Below, piece after piece: positions 35,755 to 47,214 of a DNA stretch of 64,000 bases. The stretch comes from Medicago truncatula. Its lineage: Eukaryota > Streptophyta > Magnoliopsida > Fabales > Fabaceae. The notes beneath the pieces were generated by a model. That model did not search any database. It worked only from the letters and a program-made list of their open reading frames with translations, and had not been told where the DNA came from. The stretch lies in NCBI RefSeq assembly GCF_003473485.1, contig NC_053044.1:446501-510500 (forward strand). Direction: 5' to 3'. Position 1 is the stretch's first letter; each line of letters opens with the position of its first letter. Made by a program: the position numbers and the translations under genes.

Positions 35755-37165
35755 TTTTTGGAATCCTCGAAGGGGATCCTTGGAGGTTGGACTTTTGGAA
35801 TCCGATTTTGAACACTATTACCTCTAGATTGTCGAGCTGGAAAAGTAAATTTCTCTTGTTTGGTGGTCGTCTGGTACTCTTGAAATCTGTCTTGTCTTCG
35901 CTTTCGGTTTACTTTCTTTCCTTCTTCAAGGCCGCCGCAGGTATAATTTCTTCCATCAAATCTTTTTTTTTTTTTTTGGGGGGGTTGTGAGGATTTTAGG
36001 AAAATTGCTTGGGTGGATTGGGACTCTATTTGTCTATCTAGGGAGGAAGGAGGTTTAGGCGTTAGAAAATTGAGGGAATTTAATGTGGAGTTATTGAGGA
36101 AGTGGTGTTGGCGTATGTTAGTTGACAAGGAGGGTCTCTGGTATCTAGTTTTAAAGGCAAGGTACGGGGAGGAAGGGGGGCGGCTGAAGGAGGGTGGGAG
36201 GGACAGTTCTACATGGTGGCGGATGGTTTCTAGCATCCGTCACGGTGTGGGATTGTCGGAGGGGAGTTGGTTTGAAGATAATTTGTGTAGGGTGGTTGGT
36301 GACGGTGGTAGTACATTTTTTTGGTCCGATAATTGGGTAGAGGCGTGCCTTTAAGGGTGCAATTCCCTCGCCTTTTTGATTTAGCGGAAAACAAATGGGT
36401 AACAGTGCGGGATATGGAGAGGAGTGGCTGGGAAGTTGGTGGAGGTGCCTGGATGTGGAGGAGGCGCCGTTTGGCTTAGGAGGAAGAGACGGTGTCCGAA
36501 TGTGCATCTTAACTGCATAATGTTGTTTTGCAGGATAATACTATTGATCAGATGGAGGTGGAGTCTGGATCCTATTCATGGCTATTATGTGAAGGGAGTT
36601 TACACTTATATGTCGACAACAACTGTCCTTGAAGACCATGGCGTGTCAATGTTTGAAGGTGTGTGGAGGTGTGTGGCAGAAACAAATTCCCCTCAAGGTG
36701 TCAGTGTTTGCTTGGCGACTACTTCGTAATCGATTACCAACTAAAGACAATCTCATCCGAAGAAGAATCATTCAGCATGATAATGTTCTCTGCACAGGTA
36801 GGTGCGGTTCAGGTGAAACTGCAGATCACCTTTTTTTTCGGTGTGATTATTTTGGCATGGTGTGACATCATATTTATCAGTGGTTAAACATTTCTTTCAC
36901 GGCTCCAGCGTCCGTTACAACTCATTTTCATCAATTTGGTCACTTAGCAGTACCGAGAGTGACATATTCCTATTTGACAATAATCTGGCATGCTAGTGTC
37001 TGGACTATTTGAAAGGAAAGAAATAATAGGATCTTTATCTAGAGAAGCGACAAATTGGATCAATTAGAGATAACATCAAACTTTTATCTTTTTCTTGGCT
37101 AAAGGCCAAAATGCCTACTAATTCAAATAAAATTGTGTTTAACTGTTGGAGCTAAGTTTTGTTAA
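35755..37165 (+). pseudogene. L1-type LINE, 5'-truncated: reverse transcriptase end and zf-RVT domain, frameshifted
   Basis: Three frames together give the order typical of plant L1 ORF2 C-termini. SRLSSWKSKFLLFGGRLVLLKS, VLSSLSVYFLSFFKA lies at 35787-35990; WVDWDSICLSREEGGLGVRKL, ELLRKWCWRML and STFFWSDNW at 36010-36350; FAWRLLRNRLPTKDNL and GETADHLFFRCDYF at 36690-36870 (zf-RVT). Frameshifts lie at the T/G run near 35965-35985 and around 36350-36640. The 5' limit is sharp, as expected of 5'-truncated LINE insertion. It is inactive. Confidence 0.85.
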
Positions 37166-37739
37166 ACTATTTTTTTTGTTTCCAATAGTAAGTGACCAGT
37201 GAGCACTCTTTTTATTTTATTTGTGTGTTAAAGACGAAGTTAGTATCCTCTAAAAAAAAGATTGCTTTTACTATCCTTATTCTATGATTAAAAAATATTT
37301 GATTATGATGAATTTACTATTTCAAATATATCACAGACGACCTTTAAAAAAATTATCACAATCGATAATGCGCATTCAAACAGTGAAAAAAAATAATTAT
37401 ACTGGTACAACCAAAAAATACTTTTATTTGAATAAATTAGTATATTTTAGAATAAAAAACAAATAGGAAGTTTTTTTTTTTTTTAAAAAAAACTCTCATA
37501 TTTTCTTTTATCATGAAAAATAACTTTTGGGAGTTATCTTTTGAAACATAATATTCTTTTTTGTATTTGTGGACGCCAAAAAAGAAACACTCACCATAGT
37601 TATAAGTGTTTTCATGAGTTGCGTTGAATTAGTTTTGGTGAAACTCACTACCATACCCATTGTTAGAAATTGATATTGAAAATTTTGCATCCAACATCTT
37701 AAAAATTTACTTTTTATTTTTTCAATATATAAACTCGCT
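37166..37739. other. AT-rich non-coding stretch
   Basis: No gene; A and T runs around 37465-37500. Confidence 0.5.
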
Positions 37740-38350
37740 TTTTACCCTATTGATGAGGTGTGCCTAAATTATCGTAAAGCAGTGCCATAATACATTTAGA
37801 GAGCATGTAGTTTGTTGTAAGAAGCTTTCTGACTTCAAATAAAGGCATGAATTTGTTAGATATGTCCTTTTTAATATATTCAAACGAGCGGGGGTATATG
37901 TGAAGAAAGAGGCACCTGCAAACTTCTTGTCTGACGCACTTGATGGAAGATCGATGCTTACGCCATCATATGTTATCGTGTACATGTGGGTAGAAGAAAA
38001 ACATGCATGGATTTGACTGGGGTTTCACCACTTATGGGATTAGGGACCAAAACTTGTACGGTGGGGGCAGACAACCCTCAAAGCCACATCACATAAAATG
38101 GTCAAACACGAGAAAATGAGTTCTAACGATCAACATGCATAACAACAATAAAAAGGTCATGCATAAAGTTGAAAGGGTGTTTCTAGCACTGGATCTTGTT
38201 GACCACCTTCTACATATAGTTCATAAAGTCATGCATAACAATATTATGTTTCATAGATTCATGAATGTTGTGTTTACAAATATTGATTTTGCCATTCAAA
38301 AAGACTTAGTGTCGCAACTTACTACGTGTTTGTTTTCCACTCATGTGTGA
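37740..38350 (+). pseudogene. LINE-like reverse-transcriptase C-terminal domain, degraded
   Basis: With frame changes, the plus strand reads RAGVYVKKEAPANFLSDALD then GRSMLTPSYVIVYMWVEEKHA then TGVSPLMGL, and near the end VMHNNIMFHR, DFAIQKDLVSQL. I know this order (KKEAPVNFL, GRSTLRPAD, DLTGVSPLVGL, FAIQKGL) from the C-terminal tail of a family of plant retroelement proteins annotated as reverse transcriptases. Stops and shifts are frequent, so this is a relic. It is of a different type from the L1 fragment just upstream. Confidence 0.6.
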
Positions 38351-38470
38351 TTTTTTGTATAAATTGATTGTTATACTTAAAAAAAAATCGAACATGAAAA
38401 AGAAAAGCATCAATTTCTTGAATTACTTTCAACATAATAATATGTTATCAAAGATGAAAAATAATATAGA

Positions 38471-38801
38471 CTTAAATGCAATTTTCTCCCTATTTTAACT
38501 TAATTTGAATTTTACCGCCCTATTTTAAAACTCAAAATTTTAACCCCTATATTTAAAATTTAAAATTATTTTTTGGTTTCACTCATTTTCACTCATTTTT
38601 TACATAATAAAATAATATAATATATGTCATATTAACCCTGAGCGAAAATGAATTCAAATGTTTGGTAAAAAAAAAAACTCAAATGTGATAGTGAGAGTAA
38701 AAATTCTGAAAAATTTAAAATAGAGGGTAAAATTCCGAGTTTTAATATAGAGAATAAAATGCAAATTAAACAAAAAAAAAAGGGGTAAAATTGCATTTAA
38801 G
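38471..38801. mobile_element. MITE with long terminal inverted repeats
   Basis: Left end cttaaatgcaattttctccc pairs with right end ggggtaaaattgcatttaag, and inner words 'gaattttacc', 'aaaactcaaaatttt' pair with 'aaaattccgagtttt'. 331 bp, no ORF. Flanks are A/T runs, so the target duplication cannot be read. It lies just upstream of the dehydrogenase start. Confidence 0.65.
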
Positions 38802-38943
38802 AAAAAAAATATATACTACAATTTTATTCTCATGAACTCCTCTCCTCTGTTCATATACACCAGCATATGCGCATAGAAAGAGTTAAGAAAGTAAGATAGT
38901 AATTATTTTGGTATATAATAAAATAAAATAAAATAAAAAGAAA

Positions 38944-41900
38944 ATGAGAAGAGAAAGTGTGTTGTACTTGTTGAGGAGAACCAAATCTTTGTTTCAACGA
39001 AAATCCCAACACTCTCTTCTCTTCTCTACAACAACTCAAAATTCCAGGTTCGTACGTTACTCTGTTTCTTTTAACATTGTTGTTCTTGTTGTAATTAGTC
39101 AAATTTCAGTTTCAATTTCATATATATATATATAATGGTTTGAATGAACGATGATGAATCAACGAGGCTTTTAGATTTTTTGTTTGAAATTCACAAGAGA
39201 AAATAGAAGATGCACGACAGTGTAAAGTAGTTTTACACTGACATCCAATGAGCATATTGTATTCTGCAAAATTACAAGATATTTTGAGATTAAGGCCCTG
39301 TTTGGATTAACACCTTATTTGTAGCTAATATAGTACAAGCACTTATTATGATAAGCTCTTATGCATAAGCTTACATAATCTATTTCTTAAGCAAAATGTA
39401 AAATAAAGTTAAATTGTTTTGTATATAAATTTTCATAAGCTATGTTGGAGAACTTATGAAAATAAGCTAAAAAAAGCTTAAGAAAAATGTTAAAAGCTGT
39501 TTTTGTAAGTTATCCCAAACAGTCTCACAAAATCTATGTCAGTGGTTAAGCTCTGATGAGCCAATCCAAACAGGCCCTAGTTGTATGACATGCCAGATTG
39601 ATGGTTTCTTATTGGATGACAGTGTAAAACTACTTTACATTGTCAGTGCATGCCCACAAAATTCTAAATTCAATGTAATTAGGCTTGGAGTTTAATTAGT
39701 TTTTATTTCATATTTTCTAAGCTATAATTTCAATCTTGGTGCTGTGTAGGAAAAATCTGATGGAGAGAAACGGGAGCATGATAAATGATGTTGAGAGAAA
39801 AACGACTCGTGTTTTGTTTTGTGGACCTCAGTTCCCATGTTCTCATCTATATACAACAGAGTATTTGCAGAATCATTCATCTATCAAGGTACATCTCTAT
39901 AAGGGTAATGTACATATTGCAACTTTTTTTCACCCCGTTCATTTTTAGTCTTGTTGGGTTATTTATACGAGATCATCCTCTAACCAAGTGGGTGGTCTCG
40001 AGTGATTAATGAACTTCAGTTAAGGCTGAATCGATTGAGAATACCCAAATTCGATTCATGGCTGGAACAATCCTTAGTTAGACTTTACTTACTTTCAAGT
40101 CGAACTTCAGATTACCAAGGCCTTGTGAACTGAAGAGCTATAACCAACGAAATTATGGAATCATCCTCTCAGTCGTTAGGTTATTTCAAGCCTAAATATA
40201 GCAGAGATTTGATGAATATAAAACATAGTTTGTTACGTTAAGTGGCTTCCTATTTGACTTATAGTAAAGTAGATTACCCCACACCGTAGAATTATGAAAC
40301 AAGAAGGATGTGTTTCTTGAACCAGAGGAAATCCAATTCCTACTTTGACAATATATTTGAATGAAAAGCCAAAGTTCTGTGACTGTACTATTCAATTTGG
40401 TTAACATATTACCTAGATTGAATTAAGTTTCTTTGGTGGTTTCCTTTGAACTGCTTTATGACGGATGAGATGCCAATCTGACAATCACTGGAACTGGTGT
40501 GATGGAATCAGTCAGACAACATATGAAACAATGTTACGGGAGCAGTATTTATGACGTAATAAGTGGCAGGGTTATGCAATGGCAGTTATGTATGAAAATA
40601 TCTTCTGCAGTTATTTTATTTATTTACATATGATAGTAGGGAAAGAAAGGGGAGGGGTGAATAATGTTGAAAATGGAGGTGTTGGAGAAGAATGTTGAAG
40701 GGCTAGCTTCTGGGATGGCATGAGTAGTGGAATGAATGGAGGACAATTCAGAGCGACTTTTAGTGGAGATGCAAAAACGGCTTGGTCAAAGATAAACAGA
40801 CGGGCACGGAATTTATAATGATAAAGGAAAGGAGACTGCAGCATCCAAAACTGAGCTGTAGCAGCAGGAGTGATGAATACAGAATGGCAGTTAAGATAGT
40901 GGAATTACCAGCTTTTGATGGGGAAAATCCTGTTGTGCAAGAAATTTAACTTGCTGCGAGAAACAGAAGACTCTCTTGGGAAAATTTTAAGGAGTTTAGT
41001 TGCAAGATTAGAAAGAAGGTATGTTTAAAATCCTTTTGAACATATCTTCTGCCATAGCGGTGTTCATAGGAACAATAGGTTCAGCCATGCGTTGGGAATT
41101 AATTCTCTTGTTCAACATTGTTCATCGGTCTTTCATGCTTCAAGACTTCAATTATGTGCTTGAATTAATCATTCGTAACTTCTCGAGTGTAAGTTCACTT
41201 TATCAATTCAACCTATCAACAAAAACTCCAAGAATTTGTTTAGTTAGAGACAATTAGAAACAAAATAACCAATACAACTGAATATTTTCCTAGCGGTGTT
41301 AGCTTGGAACCTGGAAGTGTGCTCTTCCTCAAGGTCTCAGTGGTGCCAATTTGAGGGGTTAGTTTAGCTTCTTCACAAAAAAAAAAAAATCCTTTTGAAG
41401 AGTTGAAAGATTTAAATTAAGCCGGTATTGTGGATGACTATATAGAAGCTTTTGAATTCTTGTTTTCTCGAGTAAAGAAACCACCGGAGGAACAATTATT
41501 GGGTTATTTCGTAGGAGGCTTGCAACCAGACATTAAACAAAAGCTGTATACTTTCTAGCCTCAGTCACAACTTCAGGCCATGCAATTAGGCAGAGAGATA
41601 TAGAGGCAGAAATGGTGGTAGCAGTTTCACGATTGCAATAAAGTTATTGAAGAGTAGAGTAGAGAGGATAATAGTGGTTATGGACAGCGCTGATTTTTAT
41701 GTGCAGGAAATGATAGAATCAGCCAACAACATAGGAAGCAATGTTTCAGTAGTAGTTACCTTTAGGACGTAATAAGTGATAGAATTATGTAAACTGGTAT
41801 CTAATATTTATCATATGTTCATTTTAGTGCTATCGTTATTCTGTTCTATTTCCTTAATTTAAATTGGTATCTATCATGGGGCTTGTGGTTTTACACTATC

Positions 41901-44900
41901 CATTTAAATGTACTTGCTACTCTTGTCAATGCAGTTTAAGCTGGTACATACAATATTTAGACTCTAGATTGTACTTGAGTTGCAGTTATTCCTACCACTT
42001 ATGTATTACAATTGGATGAAGTTTCATTCCAATTAATTTTTCGTTAGATAAATAAGTTGTCTATTGCATTTGTAGGTTGATGTTCTCCCTTTGGAAGAAA
42101 TTCCCAAGGCTATTGCCAACTATCATGTTTGTGTAGTAAAAATGATGAAGCTAGATTCAAACATAATTTCTCGAGCAGTTCAGATGAAGCTTATAATGCA
42201 GTATGGTGTTGGGCTGGAAGGTACCGTGATTATTGTCAGTCGAGCTTTATTGATGGATTTCAGAAAGTTTCATTTTTTCCTCTGATTATTTATTATTTTT
42301 CCTCTTAGGTGTTGATATCGATGCTGCGACAAAGCATGGAATCAAAGTTGCTAGGATCCCCAGTGGTGGTACTGGAAATTCAACTGCATGTGCTGAAATG
42401 GCCATATATCTAATGTTGGGTCTTCTCCGTAAGCAAGTATAGCATCTTCAATCTAGAAATAAAAAATGTCCATTATTTCTAAATGAGATTGCACGATGAA
42501 AATAACTATTTGTCCACATTTTTATTGACAAATATTTGAAAGCAAGAGGGATATAATTGCGAAGAAAATACTTAGCCTGGTGATGTATAAGAATGTGTTT
42601 CAGTTACGCTATCCTGATGGAGATGACTCAATTGTTTTACGACAGAATACTGTAGTTTATAGTATCGTCAATCTAAACTGCTAGAAACTTTTTTAAAGGG
42701 GCACAAGAGATATGCCATAATCTCCATGACAAAACCAGGAGCACTGAACAAATCAAATGTCAAAAAGAAACGAACCAATTGTAGAAACCATGTTCAGTTT
42801 TAAAGGCGGTCTTTCACTCATCGCCAATACAATTTTTTGGTAACCACCTCGCAGGTCAACTAAAAGAAACTGGATCCTCTAACATTATCTAACATGTCCT
42901 CATGTTTGGGTATGGGAAAGCCATAATTGCATTGGCATAAGCTTGGGTTGAGTAATTTGTGTCTTCATCTAAACTTTGTTGACATAGTGATTTTTTGTTG
43001 ATTAAACTACACTAAACCTTGCATCTTTTTCTCTTCTCGCCATTCTCCTTTTGTGCACCTGGTTACAACTACATTTCCCTTTTGTGCACCTGGACACAAA
43101 AAATCTGTCATGCATCAATTTTGTGTTTGAGTTTCAACTTGCTTAGTATATGTACTATATAAATTTTTATATCAAAATATTTGCATTGAATGTTGTTTAA
43201 TTTCTGAAATAAAAAGTTCGTATGTGCAGAATGAAATGCAGATTTCCATACAACAAAGGAAGCTTGGAGAGCCTATCGGTGATACTTTATTTGGGAAAAC
43301 TGTGAGTATATTGATGTTGTTTAGTATTCTGTATCTCTTACTATCTGTTATTGTTTATATGCCATGAGACATTGCTTTTGATGATGGTTAGATGCATGAG
43401 GATAGTTGCATGCATTGATTAAAATGGATCTCAAGATATTCTACCGAAATAAAATACATACTTCTACCTTAAAAAGGAGCATGAAGTGGGTACATGATCC
43501 AAGCAATAATATTTGTAGGTGTCTGATGGACTTCAGTAATATTATGAATAACATATGCTATATATATATATAGTTTACTTTTGGAATTTCCCGTTTCGTG
43601 AAAATTGATTGAATTAGGTTTTTTTGGCTAAACAATGTTGTGTGAAACAAATTACAGAAGCAATGTACTATTCATGTGCTTCTCAGCTGTGTCTGGAGAG
43701 GCTCTGAAATTCTTGTAAGGAGATCTAAATTTAGTTTAACATGTAACTTATTCCTAGAAATCTCCTCAGAGCATTGCTTGAATTTTGATATTAATTTCAA
43801 TAGTTATCTCTAATAACAACAAGCAATGAGGTATGCTACACATGAGTAGGGGGCGATACAATTATGCTTAGTTGGGTTGTAAATAGGTCGAGTCAAACTA
43901 AACCTAGTTGATTCAGTAACTAAGATTGGCTTAACCTAGGTCTGATGCTAGGCCATAGGCTCCAATGACCGGCCTAACCTGTTCAGTTAAAAACAATCGT
44001 TAAAGATCATATTTTCTCTTTTTTACATTTGTTTCTTTCCCCTCATGTGGTGCAACTTACATGTTGGTAGTACTAGTATTTGCAAAAACTAAAACAGTGG
44101 AAAACTATATTTTTTTTTTCATGATAATGTAGATATTCATATTGGGCTTCGGGAACATTGGAATTGATTTAGCACGGCGATTGAAACCATTTGGTGTAAA
44201 AGTTATTGCTACAAAGCGGAGTTGGGCTTCATATGCACAAAACACTAACGAATTAAATAGAAGTATTTTCCTTCCCTGTTCTCGTGGATTACTACTTTTA
44301 ATAAGACTAGTTTGTTCTTCTTTTTATTAACGTATTCTGTATTATTTGTTGAAGATGATGTTGATGATCTTGTTGATGTGAAGGGTAGTCATGAAGATAT
44401 ATATGACTTCGCGACGAAAGCTGACATTGTTGCTTGCTGCTTAAACTTAAACAGTGAAACGGTTTAACTTTTTCCAATCCTTTATTTATCAAGTTTTTTG
44501 TGAAGTTCCAAGCTTCTACTTCTTCTGTTACTTCCAGCTAGTTTGTTTGCATCTTTGTTTTTCATTATTATTTGCTTTTGGTTTTCAAAAAAACATCAAC
44601 TAAGCCTAGTATGCTGGAATTTTTGGCATGCATACTTATTGACTTAGATATTATGTTTTTTCAGGCTGGTATTGTCAACAATAACTTCATTTCTTCCATG
44701 AAAAAGGTTTGTACCATCCGAGATAAACCCCTCAAATTTACTTATTTCACTTTTTAGGGAAGATAAGCTCATAGTGTATGTACAGGATGATAGGAACTGT
44801 GTCTATGTCTTTATTCATTGGTGAGTGTGCGCACACACATGCACACATATATGTAGGGTCAAGTTCCATTGTGTGTTTAGGAACACAATGGAAACAGAGA

Positions 44901-46178
44901 AAATAATGGAGTGATTTTATTGTTTAACTGAAAAATGAGTTGCGCTAGGATAAAAATCTGTCCTCCTATGATGTTCCTTTACAATTGAGCCGTGGCTATG
45001 TTTACTTAATGAAGTTGCTAAAATTTCAGCGTGATAGCTTTTCCCTATGAACTATCCTTTGATTATATTCTCTTTTATTTTAATTAGCTTACATTTTAGA
45101 ACTAGACATAGTTTATATGACAGCCTTTTCTTTAGGAAATTAAAATTAATAGCCCAAGGCTTTAAGTTGGAGGACATGGTGAGGTTTCAGTCACATGCTC
45201 ATTTAAGGATGATACATGTTGAATGAATTTGTCTGATATGAATTGTCACAGAAGAGACTTTTGATCAAGATAAGGGCAATTAGTGCTCTTTGAAATCGTG
45301 GTTTGGCCTAACACAACCCCACAAAACCGGCTTGTGAGGTAAGGATTGCCCCCACTTATAAACACATTGTCAAGCCATCTCCTAAGTCCTATCCGATGTG
45401 GGACTCTTTAAAAAATACTATCTTGAGATTTAGGAGTAATGTATAATTGGAAAGATACAATTGCAGAATTGATTTGTTTTTTATCAGTAGGACTAGGATC
45501 AAACTCGATATCCCGTAGTTTTCAACACTCACATCCTGCGCACCAACCACTTGCGTTTGACCCTGGTGGTGATCGCAAAAGTGTCTCGTTGTTTTATATA
45601 GGCTAGATTGGGGAAGATATGATACTTGATCAAGATATGGTTGCAGAACAGTATAAGTAAATAACTGAAAGTTTATTTTTCTTGAAATAGTTTTAAGTTG
45701 TGGGTTCTTGTCTAGTTAAACAATTATAGTATATATATTTCAGGGTGCCCTTCTGGTGAATGTTGCTAGAGGTCGTCTTTTAGACTATGAGGCTGTGGTC
45801 AAAAACCTTGAATCCGGACATTTAGGAGGGCTAGGCACCGATGTTGCATGGACGGAGCCGTTTGATCCTGATGATCGGATATTGAAATTTAAGAACGTTA
45901 TCATGACCCCTCATATTGCAGGCGTTACAGAACACTCCTATAGATCCATGGCTAAGGTTTGTGTTGCTGTTTCATATTCCACTTATTCCAGAATTATAGT
46001 GCATTTGTACTTTAAAATTTTTATTATTGATTTTGATTTTTTGATAAAATAAAAAAGAGCAAAACTACTGTGAGATCTGATACTTTTCATGCCTGTTATT
46101 TTACTATAGGTTGTTGGTGATGTGGTTCTTCAACTTCATGCTGGAAATCCTTTGACAGGAATTGAGTTAGTCAATTGA
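38944..46178 (+). CDS. D-isomer-specific 2-hydroxyacid dehydrogenase, NAD-dependent, organelle-targeted (ten exons)
   Basis: Exons 38944-39047, 39750-39888, 42076-42220, 42309-42436, 43230-43301, 44133-44262, 44355-44461, 44665-44706, 45744-45956 and 46110-46178 join in phase with GT/AG borders to 382 residues. Residues 1-35 are Arg/Ser-rich without acids after E4, a mitochondrial-type leader. The NAD-binding Rossmann motif GFGNIG is at 201-206. Catalytic residues of the family are in place: Arg298 (NVARG), Glu327 (WTEPFDPDD) and His346 (TPHIAG). The protein resembles the plant phosphoglycerate-dehydrogenase-like clade that includes Arabidopsis At1g72190 (from memory), whose substrate I do not know. 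Introns 1 and 2 carry MITEs, SINEs and a gypsy relic. Exon 6 uses the donor a|gtattt; read-through there gives an early stop. Confidence 0.9.
39211..39650. mobile_element. MITE in intron 1 containing a second MITE (nested)
   Basis: Outer ends 'tgcacgacagtgtaaagtag' and 'ctactttacattgtcagtgc' are inverted repeats that continue inward to 'catccaatgag' / 'attggatgac'. Between them sits a 285-bp element of another family. No ORF. Confidence 0.8.
39294..39578. mobile_element. inner MITE, hAT-like ends
   Basis: Ends GGCCCTGTTTGGATT and AATCCAAACAGGCCC are inverted repeats, a common form of plant non-autonomous DNA elements. Inner sequence contains several 'ataagctt' words in both orientations. Target duplication not readable. 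Confidence 0.7.
39985..40130 (+). repeat. tRNA-derived SINE in intron 2
   Basis: Box A-like 'gtggtctcgagtgattaatg' is followed 35 bases on by box B-like 'aattcgattcatgg' and a body (ttagttagactttactta, ttaccaaggccttgtgaac) that I recognise from legume SINEs. Confidence 0.55.
40499..41800 (+). mobile_element. decayed Ty3/gypsy-type element in intron 2 (terminal repeats plus gag relic)
   Basis: 40499-40590 and 41712-41800 are diverged direct repeats ('gaatcagtcagacaacata', 'gacgtaataagtg' in both), consistent with LTR pieces. Between them the plus strand holds gag-like words, ELPAFDGENP near 40905 and, after the inserted SINE, VDDYIEAFEFLFSRVKKPPE and QLLGYFVGGLQPDIKQKL at 41425-41550, with stops in between. 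All of it is removed by splicing of the dehydrogenase transcript. Confidence 0.7.
41041..41385 (+). mobile_element. SINE-tailed chimeric retroposon inserted in the gypsy gag relic
   Basis: The sequence aaaatccttttgaa occurs on both sides (41027-41040 and 41386-41399), a 14-bp target duplication. The insert ends in a run of A. Its last 100 bases are a SINE body ('cctagcggtgttagcttgg', 'ggtctcagtggtgccaat', 'tagcttcttcac') shared with 52022-52150 and 55703-55790. The first about 240 bases are not part of those other copies and have no recognised origin. Confidence 0.8.
45295..45420. repeat. dispersed repeat in intron 8
   Basis: Contains 'aaaaccggcttgtgaggta', 'gattgcccccacttataaac' and 'ccgatgtgggactc', words I know from a high-copy legume repeat. 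Ends not defined. Confidence 0.5.
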
Positions 46179-47214
46179 ATTGGTGCAAAAAGTTCATAAA
46201 CTTCCTGTACTTTTTTGATAGTTTATGATCATTTTCAATGGTGTAGAAACACTTCTAACATTATTTATAAAATTGAGACCAGGCAATGGTTGGTGTGTAT
46301 TGATCATTTTGATTCTATTGTTCGCGAAAACCAAATAAGACGAATGGTTTTTGTCTCATTATTACCTGTTATTTATCTCAGTTTGTTTACTTTCACAAAA
46401 TCAAATTGAGATGAGGTCCTCTGGTTTTCTAGAAAACCACATGTAATGAAAGTTTACTTTTACACAATATAATGTTTTTTTAAGACATATACAAACACAT
46501 CTAATGTTGTGTGAAGGGGGGAAAAACAATTAGTAAACTTTAATTTGGATGAGTAATTAAACACGCATTAAAAACCTAATGAAAATGGCTTGAAGACATA
46601 CTTTTTCGTCTGAAGAGGAAGGTTAGGGTCACATCCTCTAACACACACCTTTGGGCACACTCCCATCTATTGGAGGCACATCCTAAGAGTGAGTTAGAGT
46701 CAGGTGACCCTAGTGTTCCTCTTCATTTTAATATATGTAACATATTAAATCGGGAAATGGTTGATTGATAAAAGTCGGGTGACTAACTCTAATCATAAAC
46801 TAAGAAAACTTTAGGATTGTTTCACTTACTATTTGTATTTAGCAGAATTAGATTCCATTTAAATTTGAAAATATCTTTTCAAACCATTTATCCCTCATGT
46901 CAAATCCATACTGATCACATATAATTTCTTGCCTTTTATACAACACCATGCTTACTGTAATACTATCTCAGGTCTCTATTATAAGATAAAGTTTACTTTT
47001 TATGTTCATTGAGTAAATAATGTATCTAGTTCTTAATATAGATCAAGTATATCATTTACCGAATAAATCTAAAAAATAAATTCTCTTATAATAGAGATCG
47101 GAGTAGTAATAAAAAAAAAACTATCATGAAAAGTTTAATCTAGTTTTTTTTTTGAAGAGAAGTTTAATCTAGTTTAAACTAAGTAAATAGTTTCACATAT
47201 ATATCCTACATTAT
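46179..47214. other. 3' flank of the dehydrogenase gene
   Basis: 46179-46400 is probable 3' UTR; pieces of it recur after each F-box gene (near 51300 and 56300). No other gene. Confidence 0.5.

Noticed and set aside
35736..36236. 166-codon minus-strand frame
   Set aside because: Antisense of the LINE fragment, whose plus strand carries recognisable reverse-transcriptase motifs.
43830..43990. possible transposon end in intron 5 of the dehydrogenase (words 'gtcgagtcaaac', 'ccggcctaacc')
   Set aside because: Resembles composition seen in hAT-type non-autonomous elements but no inverted ends or duplication found.
46070..46178. alternative end of the dehydrogenase by read-through of exon 9 to 46052
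   Set aside because: Read-through gives a hydrophobic random tail; exon 10 restores the family's conserved end (VVGDVVLQLHAGNPLTGIE) and is echoed in the 56.2-kb fragment.
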